From: Allorhizobium pseudoryzae | Lineage (GTDB): Bacteria; Pseudomonadota; Alphaproteobacteria; Rhizobiales; Rhizobiaceae | DNA: 64,000 bases | Direction of reading: 5' to 3' | Assembly (NCBI RefSeq): GCF_011046245.1 | Contig: NZ_CP049241.1 | Location: 1,752,001 to 1,816,000, forward strand | In this document: positions 48,894-56,920 of the stretch, in pieces | How positions within the stretch are numbered: the first letter of the stretch is position 1 | Layout of the letters: every line of letters starts with the position of its first letter | Notes under the pieces: model-generated | Told to the model about the DNA's origin: nothing | The model's database searches: none | What the model saw: only the letters and a program-made list of their open reading frames with translations | Made by a program: the position numbers and the translations under genes

Positions 48894-51406
48894 CTGAGCT
48901 CGGACCGCTCCTTTCCGAAGACGAGCGCGCCGCGCAGGAAAAACGCCTGCGGGATGTCTGGCGCACGCCGTCCGGGTGGCGCTACTGGACCTCGGTCAAC
49001 AACAGCGAAATCGGCATGTGGTACGGCTGCGCGGCCTTTTCCTTCATGCTGTTTGCCGGTCTGCTCGCACTTCTGGTGCGCCTGCAACTGGCCGTGCCGG
49101 ACAACGATCTGCTGACGGCCGATTTCTTCAACCAGGCTTTCACCCTGCACGGCACGGTGATGATGTTCCTGTTTGCGGTGCCGATCTTCGAGGCGGTGGC
49201 GATCTTCGTCCTGCCGTCCATGCTGGGGTCGCGTGAGCTGCCGTTTCCGCGGCTTTCGGCCTTCGGCTTCTGGAGTTTTGCCATCGGCGGCGTCTTCGTC
49301 TGCGGCTCGATCTTCTTTGGTGCGGCGCCCAACAGCGGCTGGTTCATGTATCCGCCGCTCGCCACCGACAAGGACCAGACGGGCATCGGCGCGGACATCT
49401 GGCTGCTTGGCCTGTCCTTCATCGAGGTCGCGTCCATTGCGGCGGCCGTGGAACTGATCGTCGGCATCATGAAGTGCCGTGCGCCCGGCATGCGCATCAA
49501 CATGATGCCGCTGTTTGCCTGGTACCTGCTGGTGGTGGCCGGGATGATCCTGTTTGCCTTCCCGCCGCTGATCGCCGGCGACCTGCTGTTCGAAATGCAG
49601 CGCATGTTCGACTGGCCCTTCTTCGACGCGGATCGGGGCGGCGATCCGCTTCTTTGGCAGCATCTGTTCTGGATCTTCGGCCACCCGGAAGTCTACATCA
49701 TCTTCCTGCCGGCGATCGCGCTGATGGCGATGATCGTGCCGACCTTCGCCCAGCGGCCGATCGTCGGTTATTCGTGGATCGTGCTGGCGGCGGTGGGCAC
49801 CGGCTTCCTGAGCTTCGGGCTCTGGGTGCACCACATGTTCGCGACGGGCCTGCCGCAGATCTCGCTCGCCTTTTTCTCTGCCGCCTCGGAGGCGGTCGTC
49901 ATCCCGACCGGGGTGCAGATCTTCGTCTTCATCGCCACCATGCTGGCGGGCCGCGTCGTCTTTTCGGTGCCAATGCTGTTTGGCGCCGGCGGACTTGCGA
50001 TCTTCATCATCGGCGGCCTGACCGGCGTGATGGTGGCGCTCGTGCCCTTCGACTGGCAGGCGCATGATACCTATTTCATCGTCGCGCATCTGCATTACGT
50101 GTTGATCGGCGGCATGCTGTTTCCGGTGACGGCGGGCATCTACTATTTCTACCCGTTCTTTTCCGGCAAGATGCTTTCTGCCCGCATCGGCAAGATCGCC
50201 TTCTGGCTGATGTTTATTGGCTTCAACGTCGGCTTCTTCCCGATGCATTTCACCGGCCTGCGGGGCATGCCGCGCCGTGTCTTTACCTATCCGGCCGAGA
50301 TGGGCTGGGATTGGCTCAACCTCATCTCCACCATCGGCGCCTTCATCTTCGCCGCCGGCTTCGCGCTTGTCGTGATCGATGTCGTGCGGCCGAAGAAGAG
50401 CCAGCCGCATGCGCCGCAAAACCCGTGGAATGCCGGCACGCTGGAATGGCTGAACGAGCCGGAGGAAAACTGGGGCCTGCGGTCGATCCCGATCATCAGC
50501 AGCCGTTATCCGCTGTGGGATCAGCCTGATCTCAAACAGCACATCAAGGATGGCCGCTTCTATCTGCCCGATGCGGAGACGGGACACCGCGAGACGCTGG
50601 TCACCTCGGTGCTGGATGGCGAACCGCTGCAGGTGCTGCGCGTCGGCGGCACCTCGCATGTGACCATGCTGGCGGCGCTTCTGCTCGGCGGCGTCTTCAT
50701 CGCGCTGACCTTCGAGTGGTGGTGGGTCACGATCGCCTGCGGTTTCGGGACGTTGTTTGCCATCCTCTACTGGCTTTGGACGGGAACGGCACCCATCCCG
50801 GAAACGGAATATCGGGACGCGGGCCTGGGGAAGAAATTCCCGCTCTATGTCTCCGGTCCTGCTTCGGTTGGCTGGTGGGCAATGTTCATCACCATGGTCG
50901 GCGATGCGACCGCCTTTGCGAGCCTCGCCTTCGGCTACTTCTTCTATTGGACGATCCACGATGATTTTACCGGCGGGCATGGCGGCCCAGGCCTGTTCTG
51001 GCCGATGTGGGCGGCCGGGCTGTTCGTTCTGGCCTGGCTCTCGATGGTGGTTGCCCGTTCCATCAACGAACGGAACCTGAAGGGCCTGACGCGCCTGCTT
51101 CTGGTGCTCTCCTTTGTCCTGACCCTTTGCGGCACGGCGGCGGGACTGATGGGACCTTACAGTTTCGGCCTCGAGCCGACCGCGCATGTCTATCCTGCCG
51201 TCGTCTGGATCCTGGTCATCTGGACATCGGTCCATGCGCTGGTGGCGCTCATCATGCAGCTTTACTGCCTGGCGCGCAGTTTTGCCGGACGGCTGACCGC
51301 CGCATACGACCAGGACCTGCACAATGTGGTGCTCTACTGGCACTTCATGCTGTTCACGGCGGTGGTGACCTTCGTCACCATCGGCCTCTTCCCGAGCTTG
51401 AGGTAA
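48890..51406 (+). CDS. coxN: Cytochrome c oxidase subunit I-III fusion (CoxN-like)
   Basis: An 838-aa fusion. The N-terminal two thirds is subunit I with HGTVMMFLFAVP (low-spin heme His), HLFWIFGHPEVYIIFLPA (CuB His and cross-linked Tyr), WVHHMFATG and HDTYFIVAHLHYVL (heme ligands). From about residue 560 a subunit III-like part with five or so helices begins (VGWWAMFITMVGDATAFASLAFGYFFYWTIHDD in parts). Such I-III fusions occur in caa3/CoxMN-type oxidases. Overlaps coxM by 4 bp. Reduces oxygen to water while pumping protons. Confidence 0.9.
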   Translation: MTELGPLLSEDERAAQEKRLRDVWRTPSGWRYWTSVNNSEIGMWYGCAAFSFMLFAGLLALLVRLQLAVPDNDLLTADFFNQAFTLHGTVMMFLFAVPIFEAVAIFVLPSMLGSRELPFPRLSAFGFWSFAIGGVFVCGSIFFGAAPNSGWFMYPPLATDKDQTGIGADIWLLGLSFIEVASIAAAVELIVGIMKCRAPGMRINMMPLFAWYLLVVAGMILFAFPPLIAGDLLFEMQRMFDWPFFDADRGGDPLLWQHLFWIFGHPEVYIIFLPAIALMAMIVPTFAQRPIVGYSWIVLAAVGTGFLSFGLWVHHMFATGLPQISLAFFSAASEAVVIPTGVQIFVFIATMLAGRVVFSVPMLFGAGGLAIFIIGGLTGVMVALVPFDWQAHDTYFIVAHLHYVLIGGMLFPVTAGIYYFYPFFSGKMLSARIGKIAFWLMFIGFNVGFFPMHFTGLRGMPRRVFTYPAEMGWDWLNLISTIGAFIFAAGFALVVIDVVRPKKSQPHAPQNPWNAGTLEWLNEPEENWGLRSIPIISSRYPLWDQPDLKQHIKDGRFYLPDAETGHRETLVTSVLDGEPLQVLRVGGTSHVTMLAALLLGGVFIALTFEWWWVTIACGFGTLFAILYWLWTGTAPIPETEYRDAGLGKKFPLYVSGPASVGWWAMFITMVGDATAFASLAFGYFFYWTIHDDFTGGHGGPGLFWPMWAAGLFVLAWLSMVVARSINERNLKGLTRLLLVLSFVLTLCGTAAGLMGPYSFGLEPTAHVYPAVVWILVIWTSVHALVALIMQLYCLARSFAGRLTAAYDQDLHNVVLYWHFMLFTAVVTFVTIGLFPSLR

Positions 51407-51410
51407 GCCC

Positions 51411-51794
51411 ATGAAAAGCGTCATCCCGCGCGAGGTCGAAACGCTCTGGACCCTCTTCACCGCACCGGTGGTGTGGGCAGGCCACTTCCTTGTCTGTTAC
51501 GTGGTCATGGCAGTCTATTGTGCGAAGCCGGGTTTTCTGGGTGTCAGCTTCGACGGGTACCGGCTGGCGCTGGCGGGGTTCACCCTTGCCTGCCTCGCCT
51601 TCATCGTTTTCTCCGCCTATCTCGCCTGGCGTCAGTGGGGATTTGGCTCGGCAGAGCCACCGCATGCGAAAGCGACCGATCTGGACCGCCGGCGCTTCCA
51701 GGGCTTTGCGACGCTGCTGCTCTCCGGCCTCAGTTTCGTCGCGGTCGTCTTCACCGCCATTCCCCTTCTCTTGCTTGCGGAGTGTCAGGCATGA
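51411..51794 (+). CDS. Small membrane protein of the oxidase operon (subunit IV/CoxP-like)
   Basis: A 127-aa protein with three hydrophobic segments (FTAPVVWAGHFLVCYVVMAVY, LAGFTLACLAFIVFSAYLAW, FATLLLSGLSFVAVVFTAIPLLLL). It follows coxN by 4 bp and overlaps the next gene by 4 bp, so it belongs to the oxidase operon; position and size recall CoxP or a small accessory subunit. No cofactor motif. Confidence 0.78.
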   Translation: MKSVIPREVETLWTLFTAPVVWAGHFLVCYVVMAVYCAKPGFLGVSFDGYRLALAGFTLACLAFIVFSAYLAWRQWGFGSAEPPHAKATDLDRRRFQGFATLLLSGLSFVAVVFTAIPLLLLAECQA

Positions 51795-52426
51795 GACGCA
51801 TCAGCCTGATCCTGGGTTTCCTGCTGTTGAACCTGGCCTGGACGATTCTGGTCCTGGGGGATCCTGCCTCGTTCTCCATCCACATGATCGTCCACATGGC
51901 GGTGGTGACCGGCGTTGCACCGCTCTTGGCGGTGGGGATTTCCGGCACGCGGTATGACCTCGTATCGAAGAGCCCCATCCTGACCCCTTTGGTGGCATCG
52001 ATGATCGAACTCGTGGCAGTCTGGGGTTGGCATCTGCCCGCCCTTCGGGCGCTGGCCGAAAGCGCACCATTCTTTCGCGTGCTGGAGCAGGTCACGTTCC
52101 TTGTTGCCGGCCTCATCCTATGGCTCTCCTGTTTCGGCGGGTCCGGCGTGGGGCAGGAGCAGCGGCGCCTGGGCGGCACGCTGGGGCTGCTGTTCACCTC
52201 CATGCACATGACGCTGCTCGGCGCGCTGCTCTCGCTGTCGCCGCGGCCTCTCTACGGCGAAGGGTTCGTGACCTGTTTCGGCGTGCCGCTTTCGGCAGGA
52301 CAGGATCAGCAGATCGGCGGCGTCGTGATGCTGATGGTGGGTGCCGCCGTTTATCTGGCGGGGGGCGTGACATTGCTCGCCCGCACTCTCAACGCGCCGT
52401 TTGCGGCAAAGGCGAGGGAGGGCTGA
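51791..52426 (+). CDS. CtaG/Caa3-type cytochrome oxidase assembly membrane protein
   Basis: A 211-aa polytopic protein with six or so helices. FSIHMIVHMAVVTGVAPLLAVG and SMHMTLLGALLSLSPRPLY are typical of the Caa3_CtaG (DUF1404-like) family that helps copper or oxidase assembly; His and Met residues cluster in the helices. The start ATG at 51791 overlaps the previous stop (ATGA), and its stop overlaps the next ATG by one base. Confidence 0.8.
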   Translation: MRRISLILGFLLLNLAWTILVLGDPASFSIHMIVHMAVVTGVAPLLAVGISGTRYDLVSKSPILTPLVASMIELVAVWGWHLPALRALAESAPFFRVLEQVTFLVAGLILWLSCFGGSGVGQEQRRLGGTLGLLFTSMHMTLLGALLSLSPRPLYGEGFVTCFGVPLSAGQDQQIGGVVMLMVGAAVYLAGGVTLLARTLNAPFAAKAREG

Positions 52427-53487
52427 TGATCATCCGCTGGAAATACATCATCGCGGCGGCCGTGGCGGCGCCTCTTCTGGCGCTGCTGGTGGCCTGGTCG
52501 GGCCTCATCGGCATCGGCGCGTCGAGCGGCCACTGGGCGGTCACCGACTGGTTCCTGCACTGGGCGATGCGCAGTTCCACCCGCACCGCGGCGATGGGGA
52601 TCGACGTGCCGCCCTTTGACAATCCCGAAATGCTGCCAATGGCCGCCGGCCATTACGAGCAGGGTTGCTCGATCTGTCACGGCTCTCCGGCGATGGATCG
52701 CTCTGCCGTCGTGTTCGGCATGCTGCCGGTTCCGCCGGATCTCAAACCGCGCATCCCGCTTTGGACCGATGCCGAGCTCTTCCAGATCGTCCAGCACGGC
52801 GTGCGGTTTACCGGCATGCCCGCCTGGCCAACGCAGGTGCGCAAGGACGAGGTTTGGGCCATGGTCGCGTTCCTGCGGCAATTGCCGGGCATGTCGGCGG
52901 AACGCTACAGCGAACTGTCGGGCATTCACGCGGATGAGGGCGGCGCGGATGACACGCTTCTCACCTGCCAATCCTGCCACGACGAGCAGCGCCTGAACGG
53001 ACGAAGCCTCATTCCCTCGCTTGCCGGTCAGTCCGAGGCCTATCTCAGGGCGAGCCTGATGGCCTATATCCAGCAGGACCGCCACAGCGGCATCATGCAG
53101 ACCGCCATCCAGGGGCTGGATGCCAATGAAGTTGCGGAGTTTGCCAAATATTATGCGGAGATGGACCGCCTTCCAATCGCAGCGGATGCCGTCAATCCGC
53201 GCGGCGCCGATATAGCCGCGGGCCGGCAACTGGCGATGCAGGGGCGGCCGAAGGACCGTATTCCGGCCTGCCTGACCTGCCATGAGAAACCGGATGGCAA
53301 TCCGCTCTATCCCAGCATCGCCGGCCAGAGTGTTCTCTACCTATCGCGGCAGTTGCATCTCTTCCGCAGCGGAGAACGAGGCGGCACCCGGGCGCATCAC
53401 CTGATGACGCAGGCCGCCGATCATCTGACGGACGCCGACATCGAAAATCTGGCCGCTTATTTTGCAGGCGGCATGCCCGACACCTGA
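52426..53487 (+). CDS. Membrane-anchored three-heme c-type cytochrome
   Basis: A 353-aa protein with an N-terminal anchor/signal helix (YIIAAAVAAPLLALLVAWSGL) and three CxxCH heme sites: CSICH at 81-85, CQSCH near 185 and CLTCH near 282. The first domain resembles monoheme oxidase-linked cytochromes (GVRFTGMPAWP with distal Met), the second and third resemble the paired domains of cytochrome c4/c553 (LAGQSEAYLRASLMAY and IAGQSVLYLSRQLHLF repeat each other). Last gene of the oxidase operon; it probably carries electrons to CoxMN. Confidence 0.88.
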   Translation: MIIRWKYIIAAAVAAPLLALLVAWSGLIGIGASSGHWAVTDWFLHWAMRSSTRTAAMGIDVPPFDNPEMLPMAAGHYEQGCSICHGSPAMDRSAVVFGMLPVPPDLKPRIPLWTDAELFQIVQHGVRFTGMPAWPTQVRKDEVWAMVAFLRQLPGMSAERYSELSGIHADEGGADDTLLTCQSCHDEQRLNGRSLIPSLAGQSEAYLRASLMAYIQQDRHSGIMQTAIQGLDANEVAEFAKYYAEMDRLPIAADAVNPRGADIAAGRQLAMQGRPKDRIPACLTCHEKPDGNPLYPSIAGQSVLYLSRQLHLFRSGERGGTRAHHLMTQAADHLTDADIENLAAYFAGGMPDT

Positions 53488-53516
53488 CGCCGGGCCAGTC
53501 TACGTATCGTGCCCGT

Positions 53517-53594
53517 TCAGACGGGAACGATCATCATGTAGCAGGCTGCGATGGTCAGAACGACGGTGGCAGCTTCAACCCATTCTCTGGTCAT
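53517..53594 (-). CDS. 25-aa membrane microprotein under an EcfG-type promoter
   Basis: MTREWVEAATVVLTIAACYM ending MIVPV: four polar residues then one membrane helix. Support for a 26-codon gene: GGGAGAGAGAG before the ATG, an ideal EcfG promoter (53623-53647) placing the transcript start about 20 nt upstream, and no other gene in 53488-53706. Function unknown; size and form recall CydX-like or other stress membrane microproteins. Confidence 0.6.
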   Translation of the reverse strand: MTREWVEAATVVLTIAACYMMIVPV

Positions 53595-53622
53595 GTCTCT
53601 CTCTCCCGTGGTCTGCGGCAGA

Positions 53623-53647
53623 AACGGATGAGCCTGCACCCGGTTCC
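53623..53647 (-). promoter_or_regulatory. EcfG-type stress promoter for the 25-aa microprotein gene
   Basis: Minus strand GGAAC-N16-CGTT, an ideal match; predicted start near 53616, leader of about 20 nt carrying the Shine-Dalgarno. Confidence 0.68.
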
Positions 53648-53706
53648 ACAGTCTCGCCACACATGTGAAGAATGAGACGCGAATCTGGCGTAGAGATGAC
53701 GAAGCG

Positions 53707-53979
53707 TTAAGAATTGCGGGCAGTGGCTCTGGCGCGGGCCCGTGCCGCCTCGAGAATCGCACGGACTTCCGTGGCCGCGGCGGTTTCGATTGCGATGCCT
53801 TCGCCCGGAACGGCGCCCGGATCTTCTTCATGGTCCTTGTAGCTGGCATCATCCGCCAGCCGTTTGGTGAAGGCTTTCACGCTTTCCTCCCCGCCCAGCA
53901 GGGCGGCGATGAAATCGATCATCAATTCGCGGTGTGCGTTCAGCTTTCCTTCCAGCTGTTCCGGGCTCAGAGCAGTCAT
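53707..53979 (-). CDS. 90-aa helical hypothetical protein
   Basis: MTALSPEQLEGKLNAHRELM then IDFIAALLGGEESVKAFTKR, ending in an Ala/Arg-rich helix. The ATG at 53979 is picked because GGAGG is correctly spaced; the two codons before it begin with a non-standard ATT. Soluble, acidic middle (KDHEEDPGAVPGEGIAIE). Divergent to the gene at 54099. No family recognised. Confidence 0.7.
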   Translation of the reverse strand: MTALSPEQLEGKLNAHRELMIDFIAALLGGEESVKAFTKRLADDASYKDHEEDPGAVPGEGIAIETAAATEVRAILEAARARARATARNS

Positions 53980-54043
53980 CGGCAATCCTCCAGTCGAACA
54001 ATTCAGACAATGGCGGCGTCAGATAGGGCGCGATCGGGCCGGG

Positions 54044-54069
54044 GGAACAATGGTGGTGTCGAGAATGTT
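54044..54069 (+). promoter_or_regulatory. EcfG-type stress promoter for the gene at 54099
   Basis: GGAAC-N17-TGTT, ending 29 bp before the ATG. Confidence 0.58.
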
Positions 54070-54098
54070 GTCTTCAGCAAATCGGAAGGAGATGTGAG

Positions 54099-54386
54099 AT
54101 GAACCCGATATTCTCCGGAGGACAGAACGGGCCAGGTCGCGACGCCCGTGACCGCCTGATCCTCGCGCTCTATGCGCAGCTGAAGGCCGAACGCGACACC
54201 CGCGAAGCACTGGAACATGTGATTCGCAACGGAGCGATTTCTCCGGAAGTCCTGGAAGCGATCGCGTCTGACCCGGTCCCTGTTGCGGCGGAAGCCGATA
54301 TCGCCGCCGTGGAGCGCGTGGTGGCCTTCGACAGGAGCAAACGCGACCGCCGCGCGGCGATGTCGGTCGAGGAGGCGTCGTCATGA
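54099..54386 (+). CDS. 95-aa hypothetical protein
   Basis: MNPIFSGGQNGPGRDARDRL then ILALYAQLKAERDTREALEH; helical, charged, no membrane segment. GGAAGGAGAT precedes the ATG. Its stop overlaps the next ATG (ATGA), so it is cotranslated with a lipoprotein. Upstream EcfG-type promoter suggests stress expression. Function unknown. Confidence 0.7.
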   Translation: MNPIFSGGQNGPGRDARDRLILALYAQLKAERDTREALEHVIRNGAISPEVLEAIASDPVPVAAEADIAAVERVVAFDRSKRDRRAAMSVEEASS

Positions 54387-54592
54387 AGCGGGTTGTTCTG
54401 GCAGCATGTGTGCTGATCGGCCTCTCGTCCTGCGATTCCGGGCAGGACACCCAGAGCGATCCGATCGACGACACTCAGGAGCAGAACCAGCTGGACGGCA
54501 ATACAGCGCCGACCACCAGGGACCCCACGCCGCAAACCGGCACCGGTGGGCAGAGCCCCGTCAATTCTCCGTCCGGTACCGTTCGGCAGTAA
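54383..54592 (+). CDS. Small lipoprotein
   Basis: A 69-aa precursor: MKRVVLAACVLIGLSSC has a lipobox (GLSSC) so Cys17 would be lipidated, leaving a 53-aa acidic, Gln/Thr/Pro-rich tail with no fold. Asp after the Cys could mark retention in the inner membrane by the E. coli rule. Overlaps the upstream gene by 4 bp. Function unknown. Confidence 0.74.
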   Translation: MKRVVLAACVLIGLSSCDSGQDTQSDPIDDTQEQNQLDGNTAPTTRDPTPQTGTGGQSPVNSPSGTVRQ

Positions 54593-54621
54593 CGGAAAGA
54601 GCTGCATCCGCGGCGTCTGAG

Positions 54622-54646
54622 GGAACGAATCCCGCGCCTGCGCTTT
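54622..54646 (+). promoter_or_regulatory. Weak EcfG-type promoter candidate for glgX
   Basis: GGAAC-N16-CTTT; TT is at the right spacing but the -10 is poor. It is 31 bp before the glgX ATG. Confidence 0.35.
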
Positions 54647-54676
54647 GTCTGCGCAGATTCAGCAACAAGGTGCGGC

Positions 54677-56758
54677 ATGGACGGAAATCTTCAGACACTG
54701 ACGGTGAGCCCTGGCTCCTGGCTCGAATTGGGTGCCAATTTCGATGGCAAGGGCACCAATTTCGCAATCTTCTCCGCCCATGCGGACCGGATAGAGCTTT
54801 GCCTCTTCGATCCGACCGGAAAGACCGAAATCGCCCGGATCGAGATGCCAGAATATACCAACGAAATCTGGCACTGCTATCTGCCGGGCATAAAGCCAGG
54901 CCAGCTTTACGGTTATCGGGTGCACGGACCCTTCGATCCCGAGAACGGGCACCGGTTCAACCCGAACAAGCTCCTCATCGATCCTTACGCGCGCGAACTG
55001 GTGGGACAGTACGACTGGAACGATGCCCACTTCGCCTACGACATCTATCACGACGACAAGGACCTGACCTTCGACGAGCGGGACAGTGCACCGTTTACGC
55101 CGAAATGCCGGGTCATCGACCCCTTCGCCTTCGACTGGAGCTCGGACAAGCGGCCCAATGTGTCCTGGCCGCAGACGATCGTCTACGAGACCCATGTCAA
55201 AGGCTTCACGAAGCTCAACCCCGCCATTCCTCAGGACATGCGCGGGACATTCGACGGCATGGGCCACAAAGCGACGGTGGATTACATCAAGAGCCTCGGC
55301 ATCACCTCCGTCGAACTGATGCCCGTGCACGAATTCCCGGACGACCAGCACCTCCTGGACAAGGGCCTGCACAACTTCTGGGGCTACAACACGATCGGCT
55401 TCTTTGCGCCGGCATCGCGTTACTATGGTCCCAAGGGCATCCAGGGTTTCCGCGACATGGTGCGCGCCTTCCATGATGCCAATATCGAGGTGATCCTCGA
55501 CGTGGTCTATAACCACACGGCGGAAGGCAATGAGCTTGGGCCGACGCTGTCCTTCAAGGGCATCGACAACTTTTCCTATTACCGCACACTCTCCGACAAT
55601 CATCGTTACTATATCAACGATACCGGAACCGGGAACACCGTGAATACCTCGCATCCGCGCGTGCTGCAGATGGTGATGGATTCACTGCGTTACTGGGTGG
55701 AGCACATGCATGTCGATGGCTTCCGCTTCGATCTCGGCACCATTCTAGGCCGCGAGCCGGAAGGGTTCGACGAGCGTGGCGGCTTCTTCGACGCCATCAC
55801 CCAGTGCCCGATCCTGTCCCGCGTCAAACTCATCGGCGAGCCGTGGGATATCGGTCCGGGCGGTTATCAGGTCGGCGGCTTTCCGCCCGGCTGGGCCGAA
55901 TGGAACGACAAGTATCGTGATACCACGCGCGAATACTGGAAGGGCGACCAGAATACGGCGCCGGATTTCGCGGCGCGCCTGCTAGGCTCCGGCGACATCT
56001 ACGACCTGCGCGGCCGTCGCCCGTGGGCCAGCGTCAACTTCCTCGCCGCGCATGACGGCTTCACGCTGAACGATCTCGTTTCCTACAACGAGAAGCACAA
56101 CGAGGCGAACGGCGAAGACAATAACGACGGCCACAATGACAACCGCAGCTACAACTACGGCGCGGAAGGCCCGACGGAGGACGAGGGCATCAATGCGGTG
56201 CGCGAGCGGCAAAAGCGCAACTTCCTTGCTACGCTCTTCCTGTCGCACGGCACGCCGATGCTGCTGGCCGGCGACGAATTCGGTCGCAGCCAGATGGGCA
56301 ACAACAACGGCTACTGCCAGGACAGCGAGATCTCGTGGATCCAGTGGGAAGATCTGCCGGAGACCAACGAAGCTCTCCGCAGCTTTACCAAGCATATCAT
56401 CAAGCTGCGCCAGACCCAGCCGATCTTCCACCGCGAGAACTGGCGCGACGGTATGGAGGTGAACTGGTTCAATGCCGGTGGCGGCTATCAGCAGCCGGAG
56501 CAGTGGCTGGAAGGCACGACGCTCGGCCTGCATCTCGGCCGCCGGGACCTCGAGGGACAAAAGGGCGTCTGGTCCGATGTCCTCCTGCTGTTCAACCCGT
56601 TCGAGGGGCAGGTCCCGTTCAAGATCCCGCCGCTCAACAAGGGCAAATGGATTCTCGAACTGACCACCGCCGACCCCTCCATCCGCGGTCAGGAAATCGA
56701 CCAGGACGAGGATTTCGATCTGGAAGGCAGAACGCTCGCCGTGTTCCGGCGCGGCTGA
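54677..56758 (+). CDS. glgX: Glycogen debranching enzyme GlgX
   Basis: A 693-aa GH13 isoamylase-type enzyme that removes branches from phosphorylase-trimmed glycogen. An N-terminal CBM48-like domain (LGANFDGKGTNFAIFSAHAD) precedes the catalytic barrel: DVVYNHTAEG, the nucleophile Asp in VDGFRFDLGTILGRE, the acid Glu in LIGEPWD, and the third Asp in NFLAAHDGFTLNDLVSYN. GDEFGRSQMGNNNGYCQD is the GlgX mark. Convergent with glgA. Length is normal. Confidence 0.93.
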   Translation: MDGNLQTLTVSPGSWLELGANFDGKGTNFAIFSAHADRIELCLFDPTGKTEIARIEMPEYTNEIWHCYLPGIKPGQLYGYRVHGPFDPENGHRFNPNKLLIDPYARELVGQYDWNDAHFAYDIYHDDKDLTFDERDSAPFTPKCRVIDPFAFDWSSDKRPNVSWPQTIVYETHVKGFTKLNPAIPQDMRGTFDGMGHKATVDYIKSLGITSVELMPVHEFPDDQHLLDKGLHNFWGYNTIGFFAPASRYYGPKGIQGFRDMVRAFHDANIEVILDVVYNHTAEGNELGPTLSFKGIDNFSYYRTLSDNHRYYINDTGTGNTVNTSHPRVLQMVMDSLRYWVEHMHVDGFRFDLGTILGREPEGFDERGGFFDAITQCPILSRVKLIGEPWDIGPGGYQVGGFPPGWAEWNDKYRDTTREYWKGDQNTAPDFAARLLGSGDIYDLRGRRPWASVNFLAAHDGFTLNDLVSYNEKHNEANGEDNNDGHNDNRSYNYGAEGPTEDEGINAVRERQKRNFLATLFLSHGTPMLLAGDEFGRSQMGNNNGYCQDSEISWIQWEDLPETNEALRSFTKHIIKLRQTQPIFHRENWRDGMEVNWFNAGGGYQQPEQWLEGTTLGLHLGRRDLEGQKGVWSDVLLLFNPFEGQVPFKIPPLNKGKWILELTTADPSIRGQEIDQDEDFDLEGRTLAVFRRG

Positions 56759-56785
56759 AGCTTCGATCTTCGACCTTCATCACCA

Positions 56786-56819
56786 ACAATGGCCGGCGTT
56801 TCCGAACGCCGGCCATTGT
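56786..56819. terminator. Strong inverted repeat between glgX and glgA
   Basis: A 15-bp perfect stem (arms 56786-56800 and 56805-56819, core GGCCGGCGTT/AACGCCGGCC) with a 4-nt loop between convergent genes; likely a bidirectional terminator although no T-run follows on the plus strand. Confidence 0.7.
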
Positions 56820-56920
56820 CGTTCCGGTCTTCTGTGCCTTGCGCCGTAGGGACAAGACGGAAAAACCGCCGCAGCCTTTCCTCCGGGCGGTCGTCACTGA
56901 GCTTGATGATGGGACCGGGA

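Noticed and set aside
48872..51460. 862-codon minus-strand frame opposite the oxidase subunit I gene
   Set aside because: Arg/His/Asp-rich shadow of coxN, no domain; coxN itself has all heme and copper ligands.
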